Of a stretch of DNA of 64,000 bases, positions 11,200 to 23,745 are shown piece after piece. The stretch comes from Apis mellifera (Eukaryota; Arthropoda; Insecta; Hymenoptera; Apidae), in NCBI RefSeq assembly GCF_003254395.2, contig NC_037641.1:4942001-5006000 (forward strand), given 5' to 3'. Under the pieces are notes generated by a model that saw only the letters and a list, made by a program, of their open reading frames with translations, made no database searches and had not been told where the DNA came from. The translations under genes were made by a program, and so were the position numbers. How positions within the stretch are numbered: the stretch's first letter is position 1; each line of letters opens with the position of its first letter.

Positions 11200-13570
11200 C
11201 TGGCCTACATCTCTCCGGCACATCTATCCTCCCCCTGCCACGCTTTGCCCTCGAAATTCTTTCACCGTCCACGACATTTAGCTTCACGGTATTCTTATTC
11301 TCATCCTCGTTCGAGATTCTCGACTCGTTCGCCGTCCCTCCTCTCATCGTCCCGTATCTCTGCTTGAATATCCTGTTCAGGAACGAGTGAAAGCTGTTCC
11401 GTCTTTCGCAAGGTTTCATCGAGCCCACGTCTTCGAAAACGTCGTCGTCGCCCTCTTTCGCGCACGACTCGGCCCCCCTCGACGGCTTTTCGCTCGTATC
11501 CGTGGTAATAACAATTTTGGAAGAGGGTTTGCCGTCGGACGATGCTTGATCAGCAGGAGGGGTGAAGTAAACGCTGTCGGAGAGGGAGCCAAACTCGCCC
11601 CCCATTTCAACCTTCTCCTCCCCTCTCTTATCCTCCCCCCTCATCCTGCTCTCAATCGTGTCGATCGCGCACGAGGACGGGATCCTTTCGGATCTTTGGA
11701 TCGTGTCGTAAACATCGTCAAGATCCAGGGACAGATTATCGGAATGGACGCTGTTCGAGTCCATGGTGCACTTGGTCGAGTCGGGCAAACTCTCCTGCTC
11801 GTCCTCCTCCCTCAAATTCAATTGAAATTTCCTCCCTTTGCCGATCTTTCTCCCCAAAACGTCCACGGAATCTGCCGACGACGTGGACCTCGACGATTCC
11901 CTCCTCGAACATTTCGCGAGATCATCCGACGAACCATCTTCCTCCTCTGCTTGTTCCTCCTCTGCTTGCTCCTCCTCTTCCTCTTCTTCTTCTTCCTCTT
12001 CTTTCTCTTCCAACTTCTCCTTCGAAAGTTTGGCCGATGTATCGCTCCTTGCAAGATGCTGGGACACGTTGCTCGTCATCTCGTTCACCAGGGACACGGA
12101 TCTCTCCAATTTCCTGATGTAATCCTCGGAGAGAAAGTCGTCGCTTATGAACAGGCTGGCGTTCAAAACGTCCGACTCGGAGAAAGTCCTCCTCTTCCCG
12201 GATCCCTCGTTCAACGGCGTCGAGGAGGACTCGTTGTCGTACTCGCTCAAGCTACGCCACTTCCGTCTCCCCGTTGACTTCATCTCCTCCTTGCTTCTGT
12301 CTTCTTCTTCTTCTTCCTTCTCCCTTTCTCCAACCGGTGCAAAAATCTCGTCCAGATATTCCTTCTCCCTTTCATCCCCTCTCCTTTCGAAATGATCAAC
12401 GCTCCTCTTCCCATCTTTCGAAACATTCTTGGAATCCTCCTCCTCCTCCTCTTCCTTCCATTCTTCCCGCTTGTCGAACTTCAAAGACAACCGAGAACGA
12501 AAACACGCGGAGCGATCGTGGACGGACTCTTCATCGTCCCTCTTCCCCTCCTCGTTCGTCCCATCCTCACCGACCTCCACTTCCGCCTCCTTCTCCCGTT
12601 TATCGCTCTCTCTGCTCGACCCAAAGGAGGTGCGATCAGGGAGTGCACGGAAGGAAGAATCGTCGCACGCCACCTCCTCCAACTGGCCCTGGCTCGTGTC
12701 TATGGTGCGCATGTAGCTGTCGTATATCAACTCCCTCTGCTCGTACGTGGTCGCGTCCCCGAAACTCACGTCCACCGCCTGCCTGAAAATATCCGCCCCC
12801 ACCAAATCCCGCTTGTCCAACGACGCGCCACCGACAGGGCTCGCCATCCTGCTCCTCAGCATCCACTTGTTGCACTTGACGAAGACGGAGAACACCTCGG
12901 ACACCTCGCGCAGGCTGTACTCGAGGGACAACGCGGCCGCATCCCCCTCGTGTTGAAACTCGGACGAGCTGTCTATCTCCGAGCAGGGCGAGCCCTTCGC
13001 CACGTGCACGGAGGCGTCCGAGACCACGCTTCGAGTCTTCGGGCTGAAGATCGAGTTGGATCGATGATGGTTGTCGAGGATCGTCACAGGATGATCCTCG
13101 TCGACAGGGGTCACCTGCTCGGCCCTCTCCACCTCCAGATCCCACTCCATCCTCTGGCGACGTTGATGCTCCGCGGTGAGCATCGTAGCCAACAGTTTGT
13201 TGTCCACCACGAAGTGCTTGTTGGACGAGCTCCCTCTTCCAGGACTCTGGAAACGCTTCGCACCGAAACGCTTCTCTATCGCTCTCCTCAACCTCTTCAA
13301 CCCCAACTCTTGGCCGTCCTCGGTGAACGAGGAGGAGAAAGGAGGGTTGTTCTCCGCTCTACCGTCCGGGGACGCCTTGGCGGGGGTGGGGAAGGGAGCT
13401 CTTGGCAACTTGTTGTGCGGCCTCGGCGTCTCCAGAGCAAGGATCTTGATCCTTTCTATCAGCTCTTCTATGCTCGGGCTCAGGTCCACGTCGCTCGACG
13501 GGGTTAGATTCGGGTTCTCTCGATCCAAGCTCGTTCCAACCTCGCTGGGCTCGCGCCGACCCTCGGACAT
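11200..13570 (-). CDS. Large acidic, disordered protein exon (790 codons), possibly a first coding exon of calcineurin A
   Basis: The frame is open from the only in-frame ATG (13570, context AGCATC before ATG) to a CAG|GTAATT donor after 11200, giving 790 codons plus one base. Composition falls from GC-rich to AT-rich just below the donor, which supports splicing there. If unspliced, it stops at 11027 after 847 residues, with an ATTAAA at 11013-11008. I do not recognise a family. Visible parts: an N-terminal region of mixed composition (1-200), a possibly folded stretch around 210-300, Glu tracts at about 373-378, 419-423 and 521-544, two similar basophilic sites (WRSLSEYD near 438, RRTFSESD near 460), a helix-prone segment 477-510, and a basic end with RRNSFHSF near 723. 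S684-KIVIT resembles the calcineurin PxIxIT docking motif. There is no signal peptide or membrane segment, so a cytosolic or nuclear location is inferred. The end phase (1) matches the calcineurin exon 1.3 kb downstream. Alternatively it is an independent gene. Confidence 0.8.
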
Positions 13571-16131
13571 GATGCTCTTCCCCCGATTTCCTGCTTTTAT
13601 TTCACGCCACTCGGATTTTTTATTCGATGGAAACCCGGGCACGGGTTGAACGAGGAAAGTATACGGCTTCTTCTCGTTCGAGAATGGAAACACACAGTTT
13701 TGAGATTGTACACAGAGCGAATCCAAGTACACGATTTGGAAGAAGCGCGACGAATAACAGAGAAATTAATTCCGCGATGAAAGTTTTGCTTCGATAATCC
13801 GTTGGGTAAATAACGGTTGATGATCCGTTAGAACGCATCGATGTTTAACCGTACTTGGGTTCGACAGTGGGCTTCGTGTGAATCGGTGTTTCCACCGGCC
13901 AATCGGAACTCGTTGTTCTTGTTGTCGGTCTTACGCGATTGGACGTCGATGCTTTCGTTTTCATTGGTCGGAAAGGTTTATTTCTATTAAACGATGTGTG
14001 TATAATCGTATGCGTTGTCTATGCTTCTTCTTAGATAAACTTGATTGCTGGTTTCTTGGAAAATTTGTCAGAAATCACGAATTTTCATAGATGTATATAA
14101 CAATTTCTTTTTTTAATAAAGAATGGAGTAAATGTAATATTTTATTTTTATCAGAGTATAATTATTTTTACGAATAAATGTAATCATTATCCATTCGAAA
14201 TTACAATATCATTCCCCAGAATGAAAGAAATCAGGAGTTCGTGTAGAAATGTCGTAAATAGTTTATTAAAAGAAAAAAAAAAATGATCAAAATCCATTGT
14301 CAAACAAATCATCATTTTTCATCAATATCTCTCACACAATTGGCAAAGAAAGGTTTCTGAGAAAAATCTACTTAACATATACATCTCGTTTGTGCATCGT
14401 TAACTTCATCGAATCGAAGAACAATTTTGTAAATTCCACAGTTAAAAATATCCTACCCAATATTTTATTCAGTTTAATTGTATCTTGCAACATTCCATCC
14501 TTCGTCTTTCCTCTCAGAAGAATATTAGAAAAGCTTGTACAATCTTTCAAGAAACAATCTTAATTCATTCTATCCTAAAAGAATGACGAAATTTCACACT
14601 TGTAAATACGATATTTTTACCATGAAGAATGTTAAATTTACTTGATTAAATAACGCATGCTTATAAATATATTCCTCTTTCTAATTAAATCTGTCCTATC
14701 TTTCTCTATATTTCAATCTTATTTTATCGAGATAAATCTGAAGTTCGTACATCTTTTCAAGTAAAAATTAAAAAGATTTTTCCAAAGATTCGAAAAACTT
14801 CCAATCTATAAAAAAAGAAAAAGAAAAAGGTAAAACTTCAGATCACTCGAATTCTAGATACAAGACATTTTAACTTAAACACCAAGAATCTGATAAATCA
14901 AATCAGATGCGTATGAATACTGTCCATCCCCTCCTCTTTCATTAAAATATCCCATCTACCATCATTTTTTTTCACAAGTATATCGAAATAATTTGAAATT
15001 CCACGCCTCGTAAGTAAAATTAAAATCTTCCAAAGATCGAAGAAACAGGAATGGAAAAGGAAAAAGAAAACGATAAAACTTCACATCTGTTCAAACGAAG
15101 CTCGAAAATGATGCAGATGAGGACATTTTAACTTTAAGAAAGAGACGGAATATAATTTTTGTGACTAGTGCTTGCCGAGCAACGATACATTATTTTACAC
15201 CTCTCCACCGATTACTTTTTCCCGTGCTACCAAAGAGAAAAAGGATTTCTTGCTTATCACGATTTTACAGTGTTTACATCTCGTTAAATCTCGTCTCTCG
15301 AGCAGGATGACGGGAAAAGAGAAAAAAGAAAGAGAGAGAGAAAAAAAAAAAGAAGAAAAAAATGGAATTAGAATACAATTTTGCTCGCGTCTCGTGTCTG
15401 TGAGTTAAATTCTTGAGCAGTTTGTTTCCTCTTCGATGCTCCTCCTCCTCTTCCCAGATCGTAATGCAAAATTTACGCAACGTCTTTCGAAATCCTCTTC
15501 CAGTTCCCCCTTCTAGTTCGACACCAAGTTGCCATTGATATCGAGATCGTTTTTCGTGGATTCTGCGAAGCGAAGATATGTTTTATATATTTTTTCTTTC
15601 TTGTCTTTTAATCGAACAAAGACTCAGGAAGGAAATATTCGTAAGGTGATGAATATTTTCAATTTTTCAACGATGATTCCACGATTTATTTAGATAATCG
15701 AATGAAAAAATCGATCAAAACCGTGCGAAACATTCATCGAAATTGAAATAACAACGAGACAAGGAGATTTACATTTATGATTATTTCGAAAATATCTTAA
15801 TTACCTGATACCTGACCACAAAATTTACATTCTCTTCCCAATCACATATGAATATATTATCATACACCAAACTGGACAGATAACGATTTGATTAATATAA
15901 AACTCCAAAACAAAATCGCATTTATCCAAAAAGAATTTAACCTCAAAATCCACGTCTTCTTTCATAACCCGGACCCTAACCTCCTCGTACGACAAATTAA
16001 ATACATTGATTACCATTAAAATCAAACTACATCACACATCCTACAACATAACCAACAATTAAAACATTAAAAACATATCAAAGCCATTCTATTTCACGAG
16101 TAACGATACACTGAGACGCAATATATAAAAC
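13571..16131. other. Non-coding block between the acidic exon and the 158-residue gene
   Basis: The first 300-400 bases upstream of ATG 13570 are GC-richer and contain CCAAT on the plus strand at 13899 and on the minus strand at 13941-13937 and 13966-13962, which could be promoter elements of the minus-strand gene. From about 14080 it is AT-rich with no credible exon. 3' UTR of the 158-residue gene may reach about 15690. Confidence 0.4.
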
Positions 16132-16608
16132 CTAACCTAAAAATTCACGCATCCACGTATATAATTGAACAGACACTAAAAAACCTAGAATAAATAAAAT
16201 GAAATAACCCATCGAAGTGACTTGGTCGGGAAACTGTTCCCGTTTCCTCAATTCCAGCTTCCTCATCAATCTGCCCATCACTGTGATCTTGCACCTGAAC
16301 CTCGCCCCCCTCTCCTCCTGGCAGTCGTTCTTATCGAAGAACGCCTTGATGGTGGAGAACCGTCCGATGCTCGACTCCTGCGACACTCCACTCCTGTTCT
16401 TCGTCTCCGCGTTGCTGTTCAACGTTGAAAAACTGTTTCTCGAGACTTTGTGCAAGCTCTGGCGTACAGCCGTGTACAGGTTATCGCTTCGATCGACCAC
16501 CATAGGGTCCAAGGTTTTCCACAAGGTTTTTCGACACTTGTCCCTCGCCTCCTCCTCCACCTCGGCACTTTTCCTCGCCGATTTTTGCTCGCACGACGTC
16601 GACGACAT
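16132..16608 (-). CDS. Small tail-anchored-like membrane protein, unrecognised
   Basis: This single open frame of 158 residues starts at ATG 16608 and stops with TAG at 16132. Residues 1-125 are hydrophilic and highly charged, with acidic and basic clusters (KSAEVEEEARDK near 13; a basic LMRKLELRKRE near 114-124). Residues about 133-152 are a single hydrophobic span (MGYFILFILGFLVSVQLY), followed by only a few residues. With no N-terminal signal, this is the arrangement of a tail-anchored protein whose N-terminus faces the cytosol; the membrane (ER, mitochondrial outer or other) is not evident. I recognise no family. The nearest downstream AATAAA on this strand is at about 15690-15685, some 440 bases after the stop. 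The frame is GC-richer than its surroundings, which supports coding. It is on the same strand as, and about 2.5 kb upstream of, the acidic exon. Whether it has additional 5' exons cannot be seen. Confidence 0.65.
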   Translation of the reverse strand: MSSTSCEQKSARKSAEVEEEARDKCRKTLWKTLDPMVVDRSDNLYTAVRQSLHKVSRNSFSTLNSNAETKNRSGVSQESSIGRFSTIKAFFDKNDCQEERGARFRCKITVMGRLMRKLELRKREQFPDQVTSMGYFILFILGFLVSVQLYTWMREFLG

Positions 16609-16705
16609 GATTTCGTATATGGTTTCGATAATGGTGTGGTGTGGTGTGGTCGCGTTTGGTTTGATGCACTGCCACGTAGTACACGAGTCGAGAAGTGAGA
16701 AGAAG

Positions 16706-16725
16706 CGATCGATCGATCGATCGAT
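16706..16725. repeat. (CGAT)5 repeat upstream of the 158-residue gene
   Basis: Five perfect CGAT units about 100 bases upstream of the ATG at 16608. The repeat is self-complementary. A short GGTGT repeat lies between it and the gene at 16633-16650. Confidence 0.9.
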
Positions 16726-17233
16726 TCCCGTGGCGTTGCTTCCCGTTTGGTTTATCGTAGCTTGTTGTTAATTGGTGTAGATGGACGTAGTCGAATTGTA
16801 ATTGGATGATACGGCGATAATTGATTGGCTCTCTCTCTCTCTCTCGTCTCATTTATTTGTAATTGATATATCTGTTTATTTTATCTCGTCATATCTGTTG
16901 TATTTATATTGTTAAATCGATGATATAATCTTTAATGAGAAGTAATTTAATCTTGGACGTCGTGAAGGATTAAGAATATTTATAAAATGTGTTTATTCTT
17001 TTTATTTTTATTCGAATCTTTTTTTTCGTTGAATCAAGTTTTAAAAAAAAAGGATTACTTCATATTAGAATATTTTGAAAAAGAAATTTACGCGAGGAAT
17101 ATCTTTTCCATCCGAAGAAAATTCGGTCGAACATGGAAATCATCCTTTAAAATTGACCAACTTTTTTATTTTTCTCCCCGCGAGAAGGAAATCTCGATAA
17201 AGGAAGAAGAAACTTCTCAGGATTGGAATGGTG

Positions 17234-17257
17234 TATATATATATATATATATATATA
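17234..17257. repeat. (TA)12 microsatellite
   Basis: Perfect TA run in non-coding DNA. Confidence 0.95.
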
Positions 17258-19540
17258 ACGTGGTCTCGAGAGAGATTTGGCTATCCGTTTCTGCCAAAAA
17301 ATTTGATAAGATGCGAGGGAAGATACATAAAATCCATCCAAATGTTCCTGCATTTAACCTTAACTATCATAGAATATCTGCGAGACTTAATTTTATCCCT
17401 TTTTAGCATGATTTACAATCTTCTCCTTCTTCTTTTCACATTTATTCTTATTAGTTTTTATTTACAATTTATATATTTTACATTTACAAATACTTTACGC
17501 AGTTTTACATCCGCAATGAAAATAAAATTTAATTTTGTCTTCGTCTTCTTTTCATCGAGAATATTATCAGAAAATTATTAACAATTATTATATTAATACA
17601 CAATCTTATAATTTAAAAAAAAACATATAAGTAGAATAATTACAAAGAATTCTTTTCAATATTTCACCTATAATTGTTTAATCAAGATCTCTTCTCTTAT
17701 TAATAATACAAAGCAAGAATATCTTTGAAAGGTATCTTTAAAATATCTTTTATATGATAAGTTTCAACTCCATAAGGATTAATCGATTCTGCATTTCGAA
17801 ATATCGCGGAGACAATATTTAATTCTTCTCTTATTGTTTTCGATCGCGTCTCACGAAATAGAAGGAATCGAAACTTTTTGAAAAGAATCGTTTCATCTCT
17901 CGTGAAAAGGAATTTCCGGCGCAAAAGGAACAACCGGTTTCTCGCACGATTCCAACATATTTCCGCAGAAGTTATTTCATAGACGTAATTTCTCCGCCGG
18001 ATTCGACCGGGGAGGAATTTTCAACAGTTGTGCAGAGAGAGTTTGGGGCGTGTTTCGAGCGATATTGAATTTAAATTTCTCGCGGATGCTTCGATCGATT
18101 CGTTTCTTTTTCGACAAAACTCGAACAAAGGGGGTGTTGTCGAAGAAAATGATAAGAAAGTTTACAGAAATGAACTTGGAAAGCGTTGTCAATCGTTGAT
18201 GCTTTTTTTTTTTTAAATGAGCTTGAATAATGAATCTTCAATTTTTAGATTCGACAAACTTTGATCAAACTTTGAAATAAGATTTCGAAAGTTTCGACAA
18301 TATTGTTTTATTTTGATATTCTCTGTAAAAATTTCGAGGAAAAGAGTCGATCGAAAAGAAACGTTAGATTTACATGCGCGTTAAATTGTATTTCGTAGAT
18401 TTTTTTTTTCTCAATAGATAAATGATGTTTTCAAGCTTATTTCGTGTAATAATTACGACAGCGTATAAAAATAGATTACAATAATTCACAACGATCGTTT
18501 ATAACACGATATTATACGAAATAAAAATAAATATTATCGTTACTAGAAATTTCTCTCGGAATTTTTATCACACAACAAATATAGAATTGAAAAAATTAGT
18601 AAAATTGGGTCGATGTTCAATTTTTAATTCGCGTATTTCTTTTCGTTACGTTGTTTCTACGGGAAAATTATATAATTCTCGAGATTCTATGGTTATATAT
18701 AATTTTCTCGTGAAAGAACAAAATTTTCGCGATTTCTTTAATTGTTTTTTTATCAGTTTGACGGACCGCAGCCTCTTGAAACATACCTGTGCTTCAAAAT
18801 CTTCGATCCTCTGATTTATTCTAAAGAAAAAATTTGTAAAGAATATTTATATATATATATACATTATCTCTTATCGTATGATTACACAATTTTCATTGAT
18901 ACACTCTAATATCCTGTTATTTTCCATAAATTTTAAAATAAACGAAACGAAATAAAAGAGAAATTTGATTGTTTCTTTTTAATTCGTTAACAATTATTAA
19001 ATTCTTTTCCTTGCGATAAAATTATTATTTTCAATAATCCAATAGCGAATTCCTCGATATCTCACCATTTAGCCTGATACGTCATTTTCCCACAATGTAA
19101 ACTTTCGTTCGAACGAAACGAATTCCAACGTGTCGCAGCAACATTGCTCGAGGCTTTCGTTCCGTCCGATCGATACATAGTTTACGAATGTATACAATAA
19201 AAGTCACAGAAAAACTTGTTTTCGAACAGAAATATAACAGGCAAAATAGAATTCCTGTTAAAATGATTATACCTGGAACCGAGAAAACGTAACATTCGTC
19301 GCGACTGATGATCGTTTCGATCCAACCGTTCCAATTATTATTCTCCATAAAATATCGAATTCCCATGCAAATCTAATGGGATAAAATATACACCTGCCTC
19401 TCCTTTCGTATCCTTTCAACGTTAAAAAAGGAACAGATGCGTATAAATGAATATTTGTAATTTTACGAGATTTTCTTTGCAACTACAACTCGTATGCAAA
19501 ATTCAAATATGCAAAAAAGAACTCTTCGAGAAAGAACCAA

Positions 19541-19542
<2 letters not shown>

Positions 19543-19584
<42 letters not shown>
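19543..19584. repeat. (TA)n microsatellite
   Basis: TA dinucleotide run of about 40 bases, slightly out of register at its end. Confidence 0.95.
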
Positions 19585-20656
19585 CTCCTTTATTCGTGAA
19601 AATTTAAAATTATCGAACGATTCTTGATAAACTGTTTTCGCGAAAGAAAGACAACGAATTTGCAAAGTAAATATGGAAAAAATTTGGTTACAAAATTGCA
19701 GCAAATCTCGGTTTCCCACTCGGTTCATGGACGTCGAGATCCAAACAAGCGTGCATAACTATAAACAGAGCGAGCTAAACCCCGAAAACCGAGATGCCCC
19801 GAGGCAAAACTCGCGTAATCCAGCAGACAGAATCCAGGGAAACGCGATACCGTGTCGGCCATCTGGCCTGCTCCATCAATCCTTTCCATCTTGCGACCAT
19901 ACGCGAACCAACCAGTGATATCACTGTTATTAATCGAACCTGACAAAAGTCGCTCAATTATCCACGAATCGATATACGATCTCCTCGAAAAATCCAGAAA
20001 AATCAACGGAACCCACGTTTGAAAATGGAAGAATACGATTCTAAAACCGATCTGATCTTCGAAATTATGAAACGACGATCGATTGATCAAACGTTTACAC
20101 TTTTCTCGTGGATGAAGAAAGAGACAGAGTTTGGGGGAAATTGTGGGCGAGAGAGAGAGGGGCGGGGAGAAGGGACGAAACGGAAACGGGATCTTCGTGA
20201 CGAGGTTTCTCGCGTGGCTGCCAAAAGGAGCGTATAAATAGGCCCGGCTGACAAAAACAAGTCGCCGCGTCATGTTGCGCGGACATAAAAGTTTTTAATC
20301 GGCCCAGCTTTACGACCTTTCTCGACGTTCGTCTCCCCCCCGCTGCCAATTTTCCATCGATATCGAGAATATCCACCAATTATGGAATTTCGAATCCATT
20401 TAACCGAGGATCGGATTGAATTTTTGTATCCTGCTCGACGATAATGAGAATATGGCTAACGAGAAATTAAATTTTGAGAAAGGAAGAAGAATTCGTCGGA
20501 TAGTTACGATGTTAGAGTGTACAATGATACGACGTAATAATAAAGTTCCTTACCTACGATAATATTCAAAGATTCGTGCGACATGTCTATAACGCGATAA
20601 TTAACGATAATTTCTCCCTCGACCATAATTCTTCACGATTTTTAAACGCTCCCCAC

Positions 20657-20920
20657 TTAATAAAACTTCGATCTTCGAACGCGAGCAGACGGTTGGGCAG
20701 CGTTGAACGGTGATCTCGTTTCATTTCGCTCCCTTTCCTCTACGATATCCTTTATCTGAAACAAATCTAAACCCTTGGAAAAAAAGAAAAGAGCTTTAAA
20801 AGAAAAAAGAGATTTTAATATTACCTTGTTAATTATCCGCGAGGCTATTTGCTTAAACAACGGATCACTTATCACGGCCTTGATCACGGAGAAGATATTC
20901 GTGTTCTCGTCCGGCGGCAT
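20657..20920 (-). CDS. Candidate two-exon small protein (64 residues)
   Basis: The model is ATG 20920 (A at -3) to donor AAG|GTAATA after 20825, a 69-base intron, an acceptor with a good pyrimidine tract (TTTGTTTCAG) before 20755, and stop TAA at 20657. Both borders are phase 0. The intron is a multiple of three without stops, so intron retention would keep the frame. The product begins MPPDENTNIFSVIKAV and is dominated by an amphipathic helix (NIFSVIKAVISDPLFKQI through RIINKIKDIVEE), ending in a basic tail (RVRRSKFY). The frame is closed by TGA 27 codons... upstream of the run only shortly before the start (TGA then 14 codons to the ATG), so upstream exons would need another acceptor. No poly(A) signal was seen nearby and no family is recognised. 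It could also be the last two exons of a longer minus-strand gene, or chance. Confidence 0.4.
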   Translation of the reverse strand: MPPDENTNIFSVIKAVISDPLFKQIASRIINKVILKSLFSFKALFFFSKGLDLFQIKDIVEERERNETRSPFNAAQPSARVRRSKFY

Positions 20921-21736
20921 CGTTCCACAGAGCGTATCTATTATCACGGCGACACGTGTTCACCTTATGGTGGAATCCGGCGCGCTCTGAGCGGAAGTCG
21001 GTGCCACGATGCCTTCCTCGCCTCGTTTCGAAGATGGCGTTCGAAAACGCGCGATATTTCAATCGTCAACTCGTCCCCTCCCACTTTCACCGGCAATCGA
21101 ACGAGGGATTCGGATCGAGCCAATCGGTATCCACTTCCTTTCGAAACTGGATTCGCGCGATTGGTGGATTTTGTTCAAATTTCGTTCAAATTATCAAAAG
21201 CGAGAAATATACACGATTCGGTATGTTTATAATTTTTTTTATAATTTATTTATCATTAGTAGGACAAACTAAGTTATTTACCGGTTCTTGAACATTTGAA
21301 AAAATCGTTTGTCGAAGTTTATATATATGAATATATGGATTTCTTTCGACGAACGAATTACTTTTTTTTTTTCCAAGCAAAATTATTCGACGTTCGAGGT
21401 ATAATTATAAAAATTATTTATTAAAATATGGGATAATATATCGATGTAGAACGTTCACAAATATATTTATGTAACGTATAATCTCGAATAATTTGATAAT
21501 CCTCCCTATGTAACGGGATATATTTACGTTTATAATTCGAATTAAAATTAAATCTCTCGCAAATAATGCGCATTTAAATCGCGTATCAATTATCTCTCGC
21601 AATAAGATCTCGATGATGCGAAAACCGGGTTGGAAAAAATTTCACGCAACGAAAGAGTAGGCGCATTATTAAATTCCAAGCGATAACAACAACGGTTATT
21701 ACAACGTTTATTTTAAAGTGTGTAAAGAGCGGATTA

Positions 21737-21752
21737 ATATATATATATATAT
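21737..21752. repeat. Short (TA)n tract
   Basis: Perfect TA run of 16 bases. Confidence 0.9.
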
Positions 21753-21968
21753 TCACGATTAAACGATTTGTTTGTCATGTCACGAAATAAATTATTTATC
21801 CAATTCTTGTTTGTCGTTTGATTCTTGATCAAAATAATTGCTTTCTCAATATGCGCCGTCATTATTGTCATTATTGTGCTAAATTTTCCCCCCAACGCTG
21901 TTACGACGATTATTACACCACCGTCCATTATTCGACGTTTCGTCGAAATATAACATCACCTTCTCGAA

Positions 21969-21988
21969 TCGATCGATCGATCGATCGA
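21969..21988. repeat. (TCGA)5 repeat
   Basis: Five perfect TCGA units, a second locus of the same self-complementary tetramer seen at 16706-16725. Confidence 0.9.
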
Positions 21989-23688
21989 AGCATATCTTTG
22001 CGAACAGGATCGAATAATACATATGTTTTTCCCTTTTTTCCCCCCCTCGAATCGAGATTTCTATCCGTTCCGTTAAATAAAGAATTTCACGGATGTAAGA
22101 TGAAAAGAAGGTTAATCATCGATCGTGTATCGCGGCGCAAGCTTTGTCACCCGTTTGTGCCGCGTTCACAACAAGCGAAACGGAAACGAGAAATCTACCA
22201 ATTACGGCGGACAACCTTTCGCAGATTGAAATCAACGAATCGCGATGCTCGTCGCCTCCCCCTCCGCCCTCGCCTATATCTCGTCGATACTTGATTAGAA
22301 CTCGGTGGTCCAGTATCGTTGAATCGACGTTACTCTTTCCTCGTAACGGTTCCAAGGCCTTTTACAACGAGGCCTTTTTTGCTCGGCCAAACGTTTGTGT
22401 AAATAATATTTACACGTGTAATTCTTGGAAATTTTCGCCTTTGTCCTCGATCAATCTATTCCCAAAACAAATTTCATTTCATTTAGAGGGAAAAAAATTC
22501 ACGAATTTATTCTCAGTCGGTTAATTCGAATAATTCCAATAAGGTGAAACAATTTTTCCTTCTAAAAGATAAAGGGTTGGCGTGGAGAAGATTAAGAAGG
22601 AAGAAAAGATACAAAAATTTTCTTTCAGTGAAAGGATACTCGAACTTCTTCATCAAAGATAAATGAAGAAAGCAAGATCCTCCTCCGTGAAAAGAGAAAC
22701 AAGGCTGGTTGGAGCAAAAAAATCGTTCTTCCCGACGATGCAAGAAGAGAGAGTTGTGCACGCGAGGAGCAAACACAACGTGATCGGGAACAGTGTACAC
22801 GCTTGATTCGCGCGGCCTCATCGGTGAAGAGGGAAGGAGAAAGGAAAGAAAAAAGAGAAAAAGGAAAAAAAAAATTGTCACTCGAGTCGATTGCGTTTAT
22901 CATTCGCGAGTCTCGCGATAATGAGAAGGCCACACGCGTATTCACACGTGTACATTGAAAGATACACTTAATACACGGTGTCCTTTTTAATAAAAATAAA
23001 ACGAGATATTAAGCTTGACGAGAGGAAAAGATATACTTTTGTCTATTTAATTTAGAATCGATTAATATATGATAAAACTTGATATCAAATAATATTTCTA
23101 CTTTTAATCTTATCCTCTAATTCATGTAGCTTTTATATTCCAAAAACGTAAAAAAAGTATTAAGCTATTCATCTCGAAGAATATATCGATAATTTAGAAG
23201 ATACTTAAATTAATAAAAGATTGGGATATACTTTTGTATTTAAAGTTCCTAAATTAACAAAGAATCGACCTTAGCACGGAATAATTATTGGCGCGATTCA
23301 TCTCGTTTCGAAAGAACCGAGAATAATTTTCAACGAAAAAATTTCTTTCCTCGAAAAGATACTTTAGATGAAAGAAGACACCCTGTAGCGGCAACGCGTG
23401 CGACCAAGTATATCGAGGACACGAAGAAACGAATTTCAATCGCGATACTACTACCACCGCTACACCCCGTTGACATTTTCTCGAAGAGTTGTCGGGGCGT
23501 GCGTGCTCGATCGCGTCGCACGATAAATAACAAAGAGCGCCAAAACCAGTCCCGCGACCTACTTGCCGATCTTAAGCAGGATGAAATTGCAGCCAATATT
23601 AATAATTAAGCAACCTGTCGGCTGGACGACCGAACCGTTCCAATGTTTCTCCTCGAATAACGTCTCCTTGTCGATTGATACTTTCACC

Positions 23689-23691
<3 letters not shown>

Positions 23692-23741
<50 letters not shown>
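23692..23741. repeat. (TA)25 microsatellite, the longest in the window
   Basis: Perfect TA run of about 50 bases; able to form a cruciform-like hairpin. Confidence 0.97.

Positions 23742-23745
<4 letters not shown>

Larger units (their letters stand above)
16609..20656. other. Non-coding block
   Basis: A short GC-richer promoter-like segment with the CGAT repeat lies next to ATG 16608; the rest is AT-rich with two TA microsatellites. A GC-richer area at about 19730-20300 has long but unconvincing frames on both strands. No exon is supported. Confidence 0.4.

Noticed and set aside
12392..13507. Long plus-strand frame (371 codons) and several others over 11387-13649
   Set aside because: They lie opposite the acidic minus-strand exon. 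Their Leu/Arg/Pro/Ser-rich readings are the expected shadow of its Glu/Asp/Ser codons.
19725..20273. 182-codon minus-strand frame
   Set aside because: Irregular composition, a plus-strand frame equally open over part of it, no splice borders, start context or family resemblance.
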